Below are positions 35,811-44,164 of a stretch of 64,000 bases of DNA, one piece after another. The notes under the pieces were generated by a model that saw nothing but the letters and a program-made list of their open reading frames with translations, had not been told where the DNA came from and made no database searches. The stretch comes from Stenotrophomonas sepilia (GTDB lineage Bacteria > Pseudomonadota > Gammaproteobacteria > Xanthomonadales > Xanthomonadaceae). A program made the translations under genes and the position numbers. The stretch's first letter is position 1. The number at the start of each line of letters is the position of its first letter. The DNA lies in contig NZ_LXXZ01000033.1 in the NCBI RefSeq assembly GCF_003244875.1, positions 62,001 through 126,000 on the forward strand. The letters run 5' to 3'.

Positions 35811-37241
35811 ATGCGCTTTGCGGTACTGAGTCTGGCCTGCCTGACCGCGCTGGCGGTCACGCCAGCATCTGCGCAGCAGAATGGCCAGGAGGATGCGCAC
35901 GCATTGCGCCAGGAAATCGCTGCCATGCGGCAGGCATTGGAGGGCATGCAGAAGCGCCTGGATCAGCTCGAACAACGCGAGGGCGCTGTCGCGGCCGCTG
36001 CGCAGGTAGCGGCGCCGGTGACACCACCTGGCAGCAGCGCCAACCTGCTGCATCCCACCCAGGTGCCGGGTGTGGCGCAACCGGTGCTGCCGCAGCGCGA
36101 ATCGGTGGCCGATCCCTCAACGGCGGCCTCGCGTCCCGACAGCGCTGCTGGGCCGACCGACCCGGATCTGAAGGGCTTCTTTGCCATTCCAGGTACTGAC
36201 ACGGTGATCCGCATTGGCGGCTATGCCAAGCTCGATGCGATTGCAGATTCGCGTGCGGCCGGTGACGAGGATCAGTTCATCCCTTCGTCGATGCCGGTGG
36301 GCGGCAGCCATCGCGATGTTTCCAATTTCAACATCCACGCCAAGCAGACCCGCTTCAGCTTCGAGGCGCGGCGCCCGACCACGCACGGCAACCTGCGCTT
36401 CTACCTGGAGAATGATTTCTTCGGCAGCAGCGATGGCTACGCGTTCCGCCTGCGCCACGCGTATGGCCAGCTTGGCAATACCTATGCCGGCTACGGTTAC
36501 TCCAGTTTCATGGACCCGGACAGCCTGCCCGACACGCTCGACTTCGCCGGTCCCGGCGGCGCCGGCTATCTGCTGGTGGCCGGCATCCACCACAGCTTCG
36601 CGATGGGCAAGGGCAACACCCTGACGCTGGCCGCCGAAGACCCCAAGACCGAACTGGCCGGTGCCAGTGATGAACGGGCCGCAGTGAACCGGCTGCCGGA
36701 TGTGACCGTGACCGCACGCATGGAGCGTGACTGGGGCCATCTTCAGCTGGGCGCGGTGGCGCGCAGCCTGGCCTATGACGGTGAGGGCGAGCGCGACCGG
36801 CGCATGGCCGGCGGCCTGCAGTTCAGTGGCTCGGCATCGGTAGGCGAGCGCGATCTGTTGCTGTTCGGCGCGCTCGGCGGGCGCGGCCTCAGCCGCTACA
36901 CCGCGGACCTGACCGGCTCCGGGCTGGACGCGGTGGTCGGTGCCGATGGCCGTCTCGACGCGCTGGACCTGCACGGCGGCTTCGTCGGCTACACGCATTA
37001 CTGGTCCGAGCTATGGCGTTCGAACCTGATCTTCGGCCAGCTGACCTTGGAGCGGAACGCGGCACTCGCTGCCGACGCCTTCCGGCAGAGCCGATACGGC
37101 GTGTTCAACCTGATCTGGAGCCCGGCGCCGTCGTGGACGATGGGCATGGAGCTGCTGTACGGCCGCCTGGAACAGCAGGGCGGCGCGCGCGGCGACACGG
37201 TCCGGGTGCAGGGCAGCCTGCAATACAACTTCATCAAGTAA
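35811..37241 (+). CDS. Outer-membrane porin, DcaP-like
   Basis: Predicted trimeric outer-membrane channel of 476 residues. A signal peptide (ALAVTPASA, cleavage near residue 22) is followed by a coiled-coil (DAHALRQEIAAMRQALEGMQKRLDQLEQRE, about 28-58), then a proline-rich linker and a beta-barrel region beginning GFFAIPGTDTVIRIGGYAKLDAIADSR. The last residue pattern SLQYNFIK is close to the usual aromatic C-terminus, but ends in Lys. The DcaP family passes organic acids and small peptides. It precedes adiC by 76 bases, so it may bring arginine into the periplasm or let agmatine out; this role is inference. GGAGG lies six bases before ATG 35811. Confidence 0.86.
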   Translation: MRFAVLSLACLTALAVTPASAQQNGQEDAHALRQEIAAMRQALEGMQKRLDQLEQREGAVAAAAQVAAPVTPPGSSANLLHPTQVPGVAQPVLPQRESVADPSTAASRPDSAAGPTDPDLKGFFAIPGTDTVIRIGGYAKLDAIADSRAAGDEDQFIPSSMPVGGSHRDVSNFNIHAKQTRFSFEARRPTTHGNLRFYLENDFFGSSDGYAFRLRHAYGQLGNTYAGYGYSSFMDPDSLPDTLDFAGPGGAGYLLVAGIHHSFAMGKGNTLTLAAEDPKTELAGASDERAAVNRLPDVTVTARMERDWGHLQLGAVARSLAYDGEGERDRRMAGGLQFSGSASVGERDLLLFGALGGRGLSRYTADLTGSGLDAVVGADGRLDALDLHGGFVGYTHYWSELWRSNLIFGQLTLERNAALAADAFRQSRYGVFNLIWSPAPSWTMGMELLYGRLEQQGGARGDTVRVQGSLQYNFIK

Positions 37242-37317
37242 GCGCCAGCGGCGTTACGCCAGCGCAACCGTCCCCACGCCCGGCCGCACCGGGCTCATGC
37301 CAGTACAGGAGATTGTC

Positions 37318-38670
37318 ATGGCAGAAGCAAAGAAAATCGGGGTGGTCGGAGCCACCTTCCTCGTCGCTGGCAACATGATGGGCTCAGGCGTGTTCCTGTT
37401 GCCGTCCAGCCTGGCCAAGATCGGTACCGCATCGATCTGGGGCTGGCTGATCACCACGGCCGGTGCGCTGTTGCTGGCCTTCGTATTCGCCAAGCTGGGC
37501 AAGCTGGCGCCGAAGGCGGGCGGTCCGTATGCCTATGCGCGTGACTGGTTCGGGCCTTACATGGGCTTCCAGACCAATACCATTTACTGGTTCGCCAACT
37601 GGATCGGCAACGTTGCCATACCGATCGCCGCGGTGGGCTACTTCAGCTACTTCTTCCCGATCCTGTCCGAGCCGCTGGTGCGCTGCATCGCGGTGCTGAT
37701 CCTGGTGTGGGCGCTGAGCTTTGCCAACGTGATCGGCCCGGCCTTCGTCAGCCGTGTGCAGACGGTCACCACCAGTTTCGCGCTGGTGCCGATCCTGGGC
37801 ATCGCCATTTTCGGCTGGTTCTTCTTCGATGCCGACATTTTCAAGGGCGCCTACAACGTGTCCGGTGAGTCCAACTTCGGTGCGATCTCCAGTGCCGCGG
37901 CACTGACCCTGTGGGCTTTCATCGGTGTCGAATCGGCTTCGGTCACGGCTGGCGTGGTCGAGAACCCGGAGAAGAACGTGGCCCGTGCCACTCTGGCCGG
38001 TGTGTTCCTGGCTGCCATCGCCTACATCGCCAGTTCCTCAGTGATCATGGGCATGGTGCCCAATGGCGAGCTGCAGACCTCCGACGCGCCGTTCGCGCTG
38101 GCGGCGGCCAAGGCGGTCGGCGGCTGGGGCGGCGCGCTGGTCAGCCTGTGCGCCTTCATCGGCGCCGCCGGTTCGCTGGGTGGCTGGATCCTGCTGACCG
38201 CGCAGAGTGCCAAGGCGGCCTCGGATGATGGCCTGTTCCCGAGCATCTTCAGCAAGACCAACAAGGACGACGTGCCGGTCAAGGGCGTGCTGATCGTGGC
38301 GGTGCTGATGACCCTGGCGGTGCTGGTGACGTCCACCTCGGAAACCGCGTCGGCCCAGTTCGACGTGATCACGTCGGCGGCCGTGGTGCTGACCCTGCTG
38401 CCCTACATCTACTCGTGCGTGGCCTGCTACTTCGTGGTCGAGCGTTCGCACACCTTGGTCCATACCGGTGCGTTCTGGACCCTCACCAGCCTGACCGTCG
38501 TGTACTGCCTGTGGGCGATCTACGGCTCGTCGGGAACCATCGTGCAGTACGCCTTCCTGTTCGTGCTGTTCATCACCGTGTTCTATCCCTTCTTCAGCGA
38601 GGAGCGCCGTCAGCAGCGGCAGCGCGCCCGCGAGGCATCGGCCATCAGCGCCGGCGCCCAGCGTTCCTGA
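37318..38670 (+). CDS. adiC: Arginine:agmatine antiporter
   Basis: APC-superfamily exchanger that brings extracellular arginine in and agmatine out, consuming protons with AdiA. The 450-residue protein has twelve hydrophobic segments. It matches E. coli AdiC: GNMMGSGVFLLPSSLA (TM1 substrate loop, with GSG), GGPYAYARDWFGPYMGFQTN, FIGVESASVTAGVV (TM6) and GGWILLTAQSAKAASDDGLFP with the critical Trp. The order adiC-adiA also supports this call over CadB or PotE. ATG 37318 follows CAGGAG. The C-terminal tail is Arg/Gln-rich. Confidence 0.93.
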   Translation: MAEAKKIGVVGATFLVAGNMMGSGVFLLPSSLAKIGTASIWGWLITTAGALLLAFVFAKLGKLAPKAGGPYAYARDWFGPYMGFQTNTIYWFANWIGNVAIPIAAVGYFSYFFPILSEPLVRCIAVLILVWALSFANVIGPAFVSRVQTVTTSFALVPILGIAIFGWFFFDADIFKGAYNVSGESNFGAISSAAALTLWAFIGVESASVTAGVVENPEKNVARATLAGVFLAAIAYIASSSVIMGMVPNGELQTSDAPFALAAAKAVGGWGGALVSLCAFIGAAGSLGGWILLTAQSAKAASDDGLFPSIFSKTNKDDVPVKGVLIVAVLMTLAVLVTSTSETASAQFDVITSAAVVLTLLPYIYSCVACYFVVERSHTLVHTGAFWTLTSLTVVYCLWAIYGSSGTIVQYAFLFVLFITVFYPFFSEERRQQRQRAREASAISAGAQRS

Positions 38671-38690
38671 GTTCGACAAGGAGAATCAAC

Positions 38691-40979
38691 GTGTACTTCA
38701 AGTCCCTGGACTACCCGGTCATTGTCATTGACAACGACTACGAGTCGCCGCGCATCGGCGGCATCCTGATCCGCGCCCTGGTGGAAGAGCTGCGCAGCAA
38801 CGACCAGCGGGTGCTGTGCGGGCTGAACCTGGATGATGCGCGTGCCGGAGCCCGTACCTACGTGGCGGCCTCGGCGGTGCTGATCTCGATCGATGGCAGC
38901 GAAGAGGTGGATGGCGAGTTCCAACGCCTCACCGCCTTCCTGCGCGAGCAGAGTGCGCGCCGCGCCAACCTGCCGGTGTTCCTGTACGGCGAGCGCCGCA
39001 CCATCGAAAAGGTGCCGAGCAAGCTGCTCAAGTACATCCACGGCTTCATCTTCCTGTTTGAAGACACCAAGAGCTTCATCTCGCGGCAGGTGATGCGCGC
39101 GGCCGAAGACTACATGAAGAATCTCTTGCCGCCGTTCTTCAAGGCGCTGATCCATCATGCGGCAGAGTCGAACTACTCCTGGCATACGCCGGGCCATGCA
39201 GGCGGCGTGGCATTCACCAAGTCGCCGGTCGGCCGTGCGTTCCACCAGTTCTACGGCGAGAACACCCTGCGCAGCGATCTGTCGATCTCGGTGCCGGAGC
39301 TGGGCTCACTGCTGGATCACACCGGCCCGATCAAGGATGCCGAGGAAGAGGCGGCGCGCAACTTCGGTGCCGACCATACCTTCTTCGTCACGAATGGCAC
39401 CTCCACCGCCAACAAGATCGTCTGGCATGGCACGGTGGCCCGCGGCGACGTGGTGTTCGTCGACCGCAACTGCCACAAGTCGCTGCTGCACGCGCTGATC
39501 ATGACCGGCGCGGTTCCGGTGTACTTCACCCCAAGCCGCAACGCACACGGCATCATCGGCCCGATCAGCCTGGATCAGTTCACACCGGAATCGCTGCAGC
39601 AGCGCATCGCCGTCAACCCGCTGGCCAGCCAGGCCTACAAGGCCGGTTCCAAGCCGCGCATTGCGGTGGTGACCAACTCGACCTACGACGGCCTGTGCTA
39701 CAACGCCGAGAAGATCGCCGACGAAATCGGCAGCGCGGTCGACTTCCTGCACTTCGACGAAGCCTGGTACGCCTACGCCGCGTTCCATCCGTTCTATGAG
39801 AACCACTACGGCATGGCCAAGGGCAAGCCGCGCGAGCAGGATGCGATCATCTTCACCACGCATTCCACCCACAAGTTGCTGGCCGCGTTCTCGCAGGCGT
39901 CGATGATCCACGTACGCAACTCGGCGCAGCGCGACCTGGATGCCGAGCGCTTCAACGAGTCGTTCATGATGCACACCTCGACCAGCCCGCATTATGGGGT
40001 GATCGCGGCCTGTGACGTGGCCTCGAAGATGATGGAGGGCGAGGCCGGCCGTTCGCTGGTGCAGGAAATGCATGACGAGGCGATCGCCTTCCGCCGCGCG
40101 ATGCTGCACGTGCGTGACGACCTCGGGCGCGACGACTGGTGGTTCAGTGTGTGGCAGCCGACCAAGGTCGAGCGCAGCCTGGACAAGGGCGATACGCCGG
40201 CGCCGCTGGTGGCCAAGCGCGAGGAGTGGTACCTGCAGCCGGACGCGCACTGGCACGGCTTCGAGAATCTGGTCGATGACTACGTGCTGATCGACCCGAT
40301 CAAAGTGACCCTGCTGACCCCAGGCCTGACGATGGACGGCAGCATGGGCACGCTGGGCATTCCGGCGGCGGTGCTGAGCAAGTTCCTGTGGGGCCGCGGC
40401 ATCACTGTGGAGAAGACCAACCTGTATTCGGTACTGTTCCTGTTCTCGATGGGCATCACCAAGGGCAAGTGGAGCACGCTGGTCACCGAGCTGATGGCCT
40501 TCAAGGAGCTGTACGACTGCAACGCGCCGCTGAGCCAGGCATTGCCGACGCTGGCGGCGGACTATCCGATTGCCTACGCTGGCTGGGGACTGCGTGACCT
40601 GTGCGATGCATTGCACGCGTTCAACCAGGAATTCGAGGTCGCCAAGGTGATGCGCGAGATGTACGTGGATCTGCCGACGCCGGTGATGACCCCGGCCGAT
40701 GCCTACAACCACCTGGTGAAGGGCGAGATCGAGCGGGTCGACATCGAGCAGCTCAGTGGTCGCGTCGCGGCGACCATGCTGGTGCCGTATCCGCCGGGCA
40801 TTCCGACCATCATGCCGGGCGAGCGATTCGGCGACAGCGACGAACCGATCATCCAGTCTCTGCGTATTGCCCGTGAACAGAATGCGCGCTTCCCGGGCTT
40901 CGAGTCGGATGTGCACGGGCTCATCATCGAGCACGATGGCGATGTGACCTCGTACAAGGTGGAGGTGCTGAAGGCCTGA
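38691..40979 (+). CDS. adiA: Biodegradative arginine decarboxylase
   Basis: PLP-dependent decarboxylation of arginine to agmatine and CO2, consuming a proton; cytosolic decamer in E. coli. The 762-residue product is close to AdiA (755) and longer than CadA or SpeC. Its PLP lysine is Lys395 in HSTHKLLAAFSQASM; the cofactor-binding HTPGHAGG block and DEAWYAY are present, as is an N-terminal wing domain (about 1-145). Substrate is inferred from length and from adiC 20 bases upstream; lysine or ornithine cannot be excluded. Start GTG 38691 has AAGGAGA seven bases upstream. It contributes to acid resistance. Confidence 0.92.
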   Translation: MYFKSLDYPVIVIDNDYESPRIGGILIRALVEELRSNDQRVLCGLNLDDARAGARTYVAASAVLISIDGSEEVDGEFQRLTAFLREQSARRANLPVFLYGERRTIEKVPSKLLKYIHGFIFLFEDTKSFISRQVMRAAEDYMKNLLPPFFKALIHHAAESNYSWHTPGHAGGVAFTKSPVGRAFHQFYGENTLRSDLSISVPELGSLLDHTGPIKDAEEEAARNFGADHTFFVTNGTSTANKIVWHGTVARGDVVFVDRNCHKSLLHALIMTGAVPVYFTPSRNAHGIIGPISLDQFTPESLQQRIAVNPLASQAYKAGSKPRIAVVTNSTYDGLCYNAEKIADEIGSAVDFLHFDEAWYAYAAFHPFYENHYGMAKGKPREQDAIIFTTHSTHKLLAAFSQASMIHVRNSAQRDLDAERFNESFMMHTSTSPHYGVIAACDVASKMMEGEAGRSLVQEMHDEAIAFRRAMLHVRDDLGRDDWWFSVWQPTKVERSLDKGDTPAPLVAKREEWYLQPDAHWHGFENLVDDYVLIDPIKVTLLTPGLTMDGSMGTLGIPAAVLSKFLWGRGITVEKTNLYSVLFLFSMGITKGKWSTLVTELMAFKELYDCNAPLSQALPTLAADYPIAYAGWGLRDLCDALHAFNQEFEVAKVMREMYVDLPTPVMTPADAYNHLVKGEIERVDIEQLSGRVAATMLVPYPPGIPTIMPGERFGDSDEPIIQSLRIAREQNARFPGFESDVHGLIIEHDGDVTSYKVEVLKA

Positions 40980-41007
40980 CCGGCGACGGTCGGCCCTTCG
41001 GCGAGCG

Positions 41008-41910
41008 ATGGATACCGCGCGCGAGCAACGCATCCTGAAGTTCTCCATCGGGGTGACCATCGCGGTGAGCGCGGTCGGCTTCATCGGTGGCCTGCTGGTG
41101 GGATCGCAGGCGATCCTGTTCGACGGCGTGTACAGCCTGGTCGACGTTGCCTTGACCCTGGTGTCGTTGTCGGTACTGCGGCTGGTGGCGCGGGAGCAGA
41201 GCCCGCGCTTCCAGTACGGCTATTGGCACCTGGAGCCGATGGTCGAGGCACTCGGCGGCGTGATCCTGTCGCTGGCCTGCGTGTATGCGCTGGCCAACGC
41301 GGTCATTGGCTTGACCACGGGCGGGCATGAGGTGAAATTCGGGCCCGCGCTGTGGTGGGCGGCGCTGCTGAGTGCCAGCAACCTGGCAATGGCGACGTTC
41401 GTCGCGCAGCGTGCGCGGCACCTGCGCTCGGCGCTGTTGTGGCTGGATGTAAGAGGCTGGTTGCTGGGTGGGTTGATGAGCCTGGCGGTGGTGCTGGCCT
41501 TCGTGCTGGCCCTGGCCCTGCATGGCGGCAAGTGGCACCACTGGGTCCCGTACCTGGATTCGATCGTGCTGGCGTTGATCAGCCTGGCGGTACTGCCAGT
41601 GCCGGCGCGCAGTGCATGGAAGGCCATGCGCGAAGTGCTGCAGGTGGCGCCGGATGACCTGGACCGGCGCGTGCAGCAGGTGATGCAGGCGTTCGTGTCC
41701 GAGCGTGGCTATGCCGGTTTCACCAGCCACGTGGCGAAGATGGGGCGGATGCGCTTCATCGAGATCCATGTGCTGGCAGACCCCGGCACGCCATTGGGCT
41801 CGGTGGGCGAGGTTGATGCGATGCGCGATGAGATCGCCGTGCGGCTGGATGCGCGGGGCAGCACGTTCTGGTTGACCATCGATTTCACTGCGGATCCGGC
41901 GTGGACGTAG
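41008..41910 (+). CDS. Cation diffusion facilitator family transporter
   Basis: Inner-membrane divalent-cation/proton antiporter (CDF family), 300 residues. Six hydrophobic segments (about 11-31, 37-57, 83-105, 112-135, 145-170, 175-192) precede a cytosolic domain. The TM2 site is FDGVYSLVD, typical DxxxD; the TM5 site has only Asp in LDVRGWLLGG. The HxxxD-type TM5 site is absent, so it may be a divergent subfamily; the metal is unknown. QYGYWHLEPMVE marks the conserved loop before TM3. It begins 28 bases after adiA and may be in the same transcript. Confidence 0.85.
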   Translation: MDTAREQRILKFSIGVTIAVSAVGFIGGLLVGSQAILFDGVYSLVDVALTLVSLSVLRLVAREQSPRFQYGYWHLEPMVEALGGVILSLACVYALANAVIGLTTGGHEVKFGPALWWAALLSASNLAMATFVAQRARHLRSALLWLDVRGWLLGGLMSLAVVLAFVLALALHGGKWHHWVPYLDSIVLALISLAVLPVPARSAWKAMREVLQVAPDDLDRRVQQVMQAFVSERGYAGFTSHVAKMGRMRFIEIHVLADPGTPLGSVGEVDAMRDEIAVRLDARGSTFWLTIDFTADPAWT

Positions 41911-41959
41911 CCCTGCCTCTTTCGCGCCGGGGCCTCGTCCGGCCAGGTTCTGTTCCCCT

Positions 41960-41984
41960 GTAGAGCCGAGCCCATGCTCGGCTG
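41960..41984 (+). repeat. SMAG-type repeat (GTAGAGCCGAG type)
   Basis: GTAGAGCCGAGCCCATGCTC and GGCTG, arms AGCCGAG and CTCGGCT. Downstream of the cation transporter gene. Confidence 0.85.
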
Positions 41985-42114
41985 TCGTTCGCGTGGAGCG
42001 GCCGAGCCGGCCCGGCCTCGCGATCGTTGCACACGGCGGACTGCTCTGTTGCGCCGGATGTGTTTGACCTGAACCTGGGTTGAGGTTGCAGACTGCAGCA
42101 CAGTTCCACAACGC

Positions 42115-42828
42115 CTAGCGCAGGTAGTACTCCACCGGCACCACCAGTTCCTGTGGTGCCTTCAGTTCATCGGGAATGGGCGGTAGTGGCTGCGCGCGGC
42201 GGAAGGTCTGCAGTGCGGCGCCGTCAAGCATCGGTTGGCCACTGGACTGCTCCAACCGCAGGGCCAGCAGGCGTCCCTCGCGATTGATGCTGGCCCTGAC
42301 CCAGGCAGTGCCCTGCTGGCGCCGTGCGCGGGCCGCAGCAGGGTAGTAGCGATAGCGCTCCAGCCGCGCCATCAGGCGGGCTTCCCACTGGTCGCTGGCG
42401 GCGCCGGCCTGGAAGTCCGCCGGTGGGGCGTCGGGAGCGGGCGGCGCGGCCGTGACCGATGCCGGTGCGGGACTTGCATCGGTCGCGGCCGCAGGCGGGG
42501 CGACCGGCAGGGCTTGCCGGCCAGCGCCACCGCGTTCGCTGGCGGCTACCTCGCCCTCGCGTGCGGCGGTGGGTTTCGGTGGAGGGGGCGACTTCGTGGG
42601 TCGGGATGCGCGGGCCTGCTGCGCCTGGCTGGGGGTGTCGGCTTGGCGTTCTTCCAGTGGCTGAGGCGGCGTTGCCGGTGCCAGCAGGCGCAGGCTGATG
42701 CGCACGTCCTTCTCCGGCGGCGTCGGCAATGGCGGCGCGGCCACCCAGTGCACCAACAGCAGCAGGGGCAACAGGTGAAGCCCGATGCTGATGGCGATCG
42801 CCTGCCAGTGTTGGCCGCGCTCACTCAT
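42115..42828 (-). CDS. tonB: TonB-like energy transducer
   Basis: Couples the inner-membrane proton gradient to outer-membrane receptors. The 237-residue protein has an N-terminal membrane anchor (AIAISIGLHLLPLLLLVHWVA), a Pro/Ala-rich spacer (about 33-150) and a C-terminal TonB domain (about 155-237) with YRYYPAAARARRQQGTAWVRASINREGRL, ending in LVVPVEYYLR. The His of ISIGLH is typical for the membrane domain (position 18). The upstream genes of this operon are damaged, but the gene itself appears intact. No exbB/exbD is in the window. Confidence 0.9.
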   Translation of the reverse strand: MSERGQHWQAIAISIGLHLLPLLLLVHWVAAPPLPTPPEKDVRISLRLLAPATPPQPLEERQADTPSQAQQARASRPTKSPPPPKPTAAREGEVAASERGGAGRQALPVAPPAAATDASPAPASVTAAPPAPDAPPADFQAGAASDQWEARLMARLERYRYYPAAARARRQQGTAWVRASINREGRLLALRLEQSSGQPMLDGAALQTFRRAQPLPPIPDELKAPQELVVPVEYYLR

Positions 42829-42991
42829 CGTCCAGCACCCATAGCAGGTCGGCGTCGGTCGCATCGACGGATGCACCGACTGAAGCGAGCGCGATCACCA
42901 GCGCTGGTGTGCCCGCTGGCAGGTAGCCCGGCATGCCAGTACCGCGCAGTACATGCCAGCGACCGGCCAACAGCAGCGTGGGTGCCGCGGC
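42821..42991 (-). pseudogene. C-terminal remnant of a deleted gene upstream of tonB
   Basis: Open frame, 56 codons long, with no start. It reads AAAPTLLLAGRWHVLRG, then GTGMPGYLPAGTPALVIALA and ends DLLWVLDDE; the TGA at 42821-42823 overlaps the tonB start, as expected for a gene translationally coupled to it. It follows directly on the interrupted sigma factor (different frame). I do not recognise the family. It is probably the 3' end of a lost upstream gene. Confidence 0.55.
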
Positions 42992-43199
42992 TCAGGTTGT
43001 GGGCGACGCGGTACAGGTAGGCGCGGCCATTGCTCAGCAGGCCACTGGCGGCGATTCTGACGACGCGCAGCCAGGTCTCCTGGACGACATCATCGGCGTC
43101 GCTGCGTTGCGGGAGTTTACGGCGGACATGGGCGTGCAGCGGCCGGTAGTGGGCCGCGCACAGTTGCGCGACATCCGTCGGTTTGACAGGCGTGGACAC
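42825..43199 (-). pseudogene. Truncated ECF sigma factor (FecI-like)
   Basis: The first 70 residues match sigma-70 region 2 of FecI-type ECF factors: LCAAHYRPLHAHVRRKLPQ then DADDVVQETWLRVVRI and GRAYLYRVAHNL. The expected continuation (linker, region 4) is missing; after VAHNL the frame reads Cys/Arg-rich sequence that is not family-like. A different frame continues to the tonB start (see the entry at 42821). GTG 43199 is the likely start. The sequence suggests a deletion that removed most of an iron-receptor operon (fecI 3' part, fecR, receptor). Region 4 is gone, so it cannot function as a sigma factor. Confidence 0.72.
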
Positions 43200-43263
43200 G
43201 GGGCGGGCGACAACTGGGAAAGGGAACAGCCTGCGGCGGCAAGGGCAGCGGCTACACCTTACA

Positions 43264-43282
43264 GCAAAAGAGAATCATTTGC
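43264..43282 (-). promoter_or_regulatory. Fur box upstream of the truncated sigma factor
   Basis: The 19-base sequence GCAAAAGAGAATCATTTGC resembles the Fur consensus (GATAATGATAATCATTATC). It lies 65 bases upstream of the GTG start of the truncated sigma gene on its minus strand, and would place the tonB operon under iron control. Confidence 0.62.
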
Positions 43283-43324
43283 ATCCATGGACGCGAGGCG
43301 CGGCATGCGTGGCCGACTGCGAGG

Positions 43325-43831
43325 TCAGCGCGGACGAAAGTCGCAGTGGATCTGCAGGGCTTCGGTGGGGTTGTGATGCAGCTCGAAACCGCAGTGCTGG
43401 AGGCTGCGCTTCACCCGGGCGATCGCTTCGGCATGGCGGGCGGTGCGACGATGTTGCCAGCGCGGCGGGGTGAACACGTCCAGTGGCAGCAGCCGCAGCC
43501 GCTTGCCGTGCAACACCACTGAGACATCGATATGACGGCCATCGATGTCGTGGCCGTTGGCGCCGAAGATGGCATCGACTTCATCATGGCGCTGCGGATA
43601 GCAGGCGCGGAACACTGCGATGCCGAGCCAACGCACGCCACGACGGAAGCTGCCGAGCCAGCTGTGGCTGGGTTCGAAGCCGCGCGTGACGAGCAGGCCC
43701 AGCCCGGCGGGCAGCAATGCCTGCGCGTCGAGCAGGCGTTGCAGTGCCTCTTCTTCCAGCTGGATGCGGGTGGAGGGCCAGCGCGGTGCGATGAGCAGTG
43801 CGTGGTGGCGGCCGCGTTGCAGGGTCAGCAT
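43325..43831 (-). CDS. Hypothetical protein, possibly M15 peptidase-like
   Basis: A 168-residue soluble protein with no certain family. The LGLLVTRGFEPSHSWLG segment, the GHDIDGRHIDVSVVLHGKRLRLLPLDVF block and the HCDF near the end are reminiscent of D-Ala-D-Ala dipeptidase/M15 folds (SxHxxGxAxD and a late zinc histidine), but the pattern is incomplete. ATG 43831 begins immediately after a weak site. It is upstream of (and opposite to) nothing related. A SMAG pair flanks it at 43865-43928. Confidence 0.65.
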   Translation of the reverse strand: MLTLQRGRHHALLIAPRWPSTRIQLEEEALQRLLDAQALLPAGLGLLVTRGFEPSHSWLGSFRRGVRWLGIAVFRACYPQRHDEVDAIFGANGHDIDGRHIDVSVVLHGKRLRLLPLDVFTPPRWQHRRTARHAEAIARVKRSLQHCGFELHHNPTEALQIHCDFRPR

Positions 43832-43864
43832 GGGTCAAGCCTCGCATGCGGGCGAACAGCCGGG

Positions 43865-43928
43865 GTAGTGCCGGCCGCTGGCCGGCAAATCTGTTCCCCG
43901 TCGGGTGCCGGCCAGCGGCCGGCACTAC
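43865..43928. repeat. Inverted pair of SMAG repeats
   Basis: GTAGTGCCGG type in plus orientation at 43865-43887 and in minus orientation at 43906-43928. Between the 43831 start and the small protein at 43940. Confidence 0.9.
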
Positions 43929-43939
43929 CGTGACGATCG

Positions 43940-44164
43940 TCAGAGGTCGCGGTACTGGGTCTGCGAAGCCAGTACGCGCAGGCCATCGGCATTGCTGGAC
44001 AGGATGCGCTCTTCGCTGATGCCTTTCTGCCGTTTCAGCTGGAAGCCCTGGGCTGCAGGCAGCTGCGCGGCGATGCTGTCCATGCGCTGCAGGGCATCAG
44101 GCCCGCTGCAGTCGAAGTGGCCCCAGTAGGCGCCATCGCGGTGGATCTGCAATCGGTAGTTCAT
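43940..44164 (-). CDS. Small hypothetical protein overlapping a glutamine amidotransferase gene
   Basis: A 74-residue protein of unknown function. It starts at ATG 44164, overlapping the stop of the upstream amidotransferase gene by four bases (ATGA), which supports translation coupling. The sequence MNYRLQIHRDGAYWGHFDCSG and RMDSIAAQLPAAQGFQLK shows no known motif; one cysteine. A longer open frame upstream is inside the amidotransferase gene and not likely. Confidence 0.75.
   Translation of the reverse strand: MNYRLQIHRDGAYWGHFDCSGPDALQRMDSIAAQLPAAQGFQLKRQKGISEERILSSNADGLRVLASQTQYRDL

Noticed and set aside
35491-35829. Open frame of 112 codons in the leader of the porin gene
   Set aside because: It overlaps the porin start, has no ribosome binding site or family match and its Cys/Arg-rich composition looks like a frame shadow in GC-rich sequence.
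41961-42110. Possible extra gene between the cation transporter and tonB
   Set aside because: The stretch contains a SMAG repeat and no coding frame with a start and ribosome binding site.
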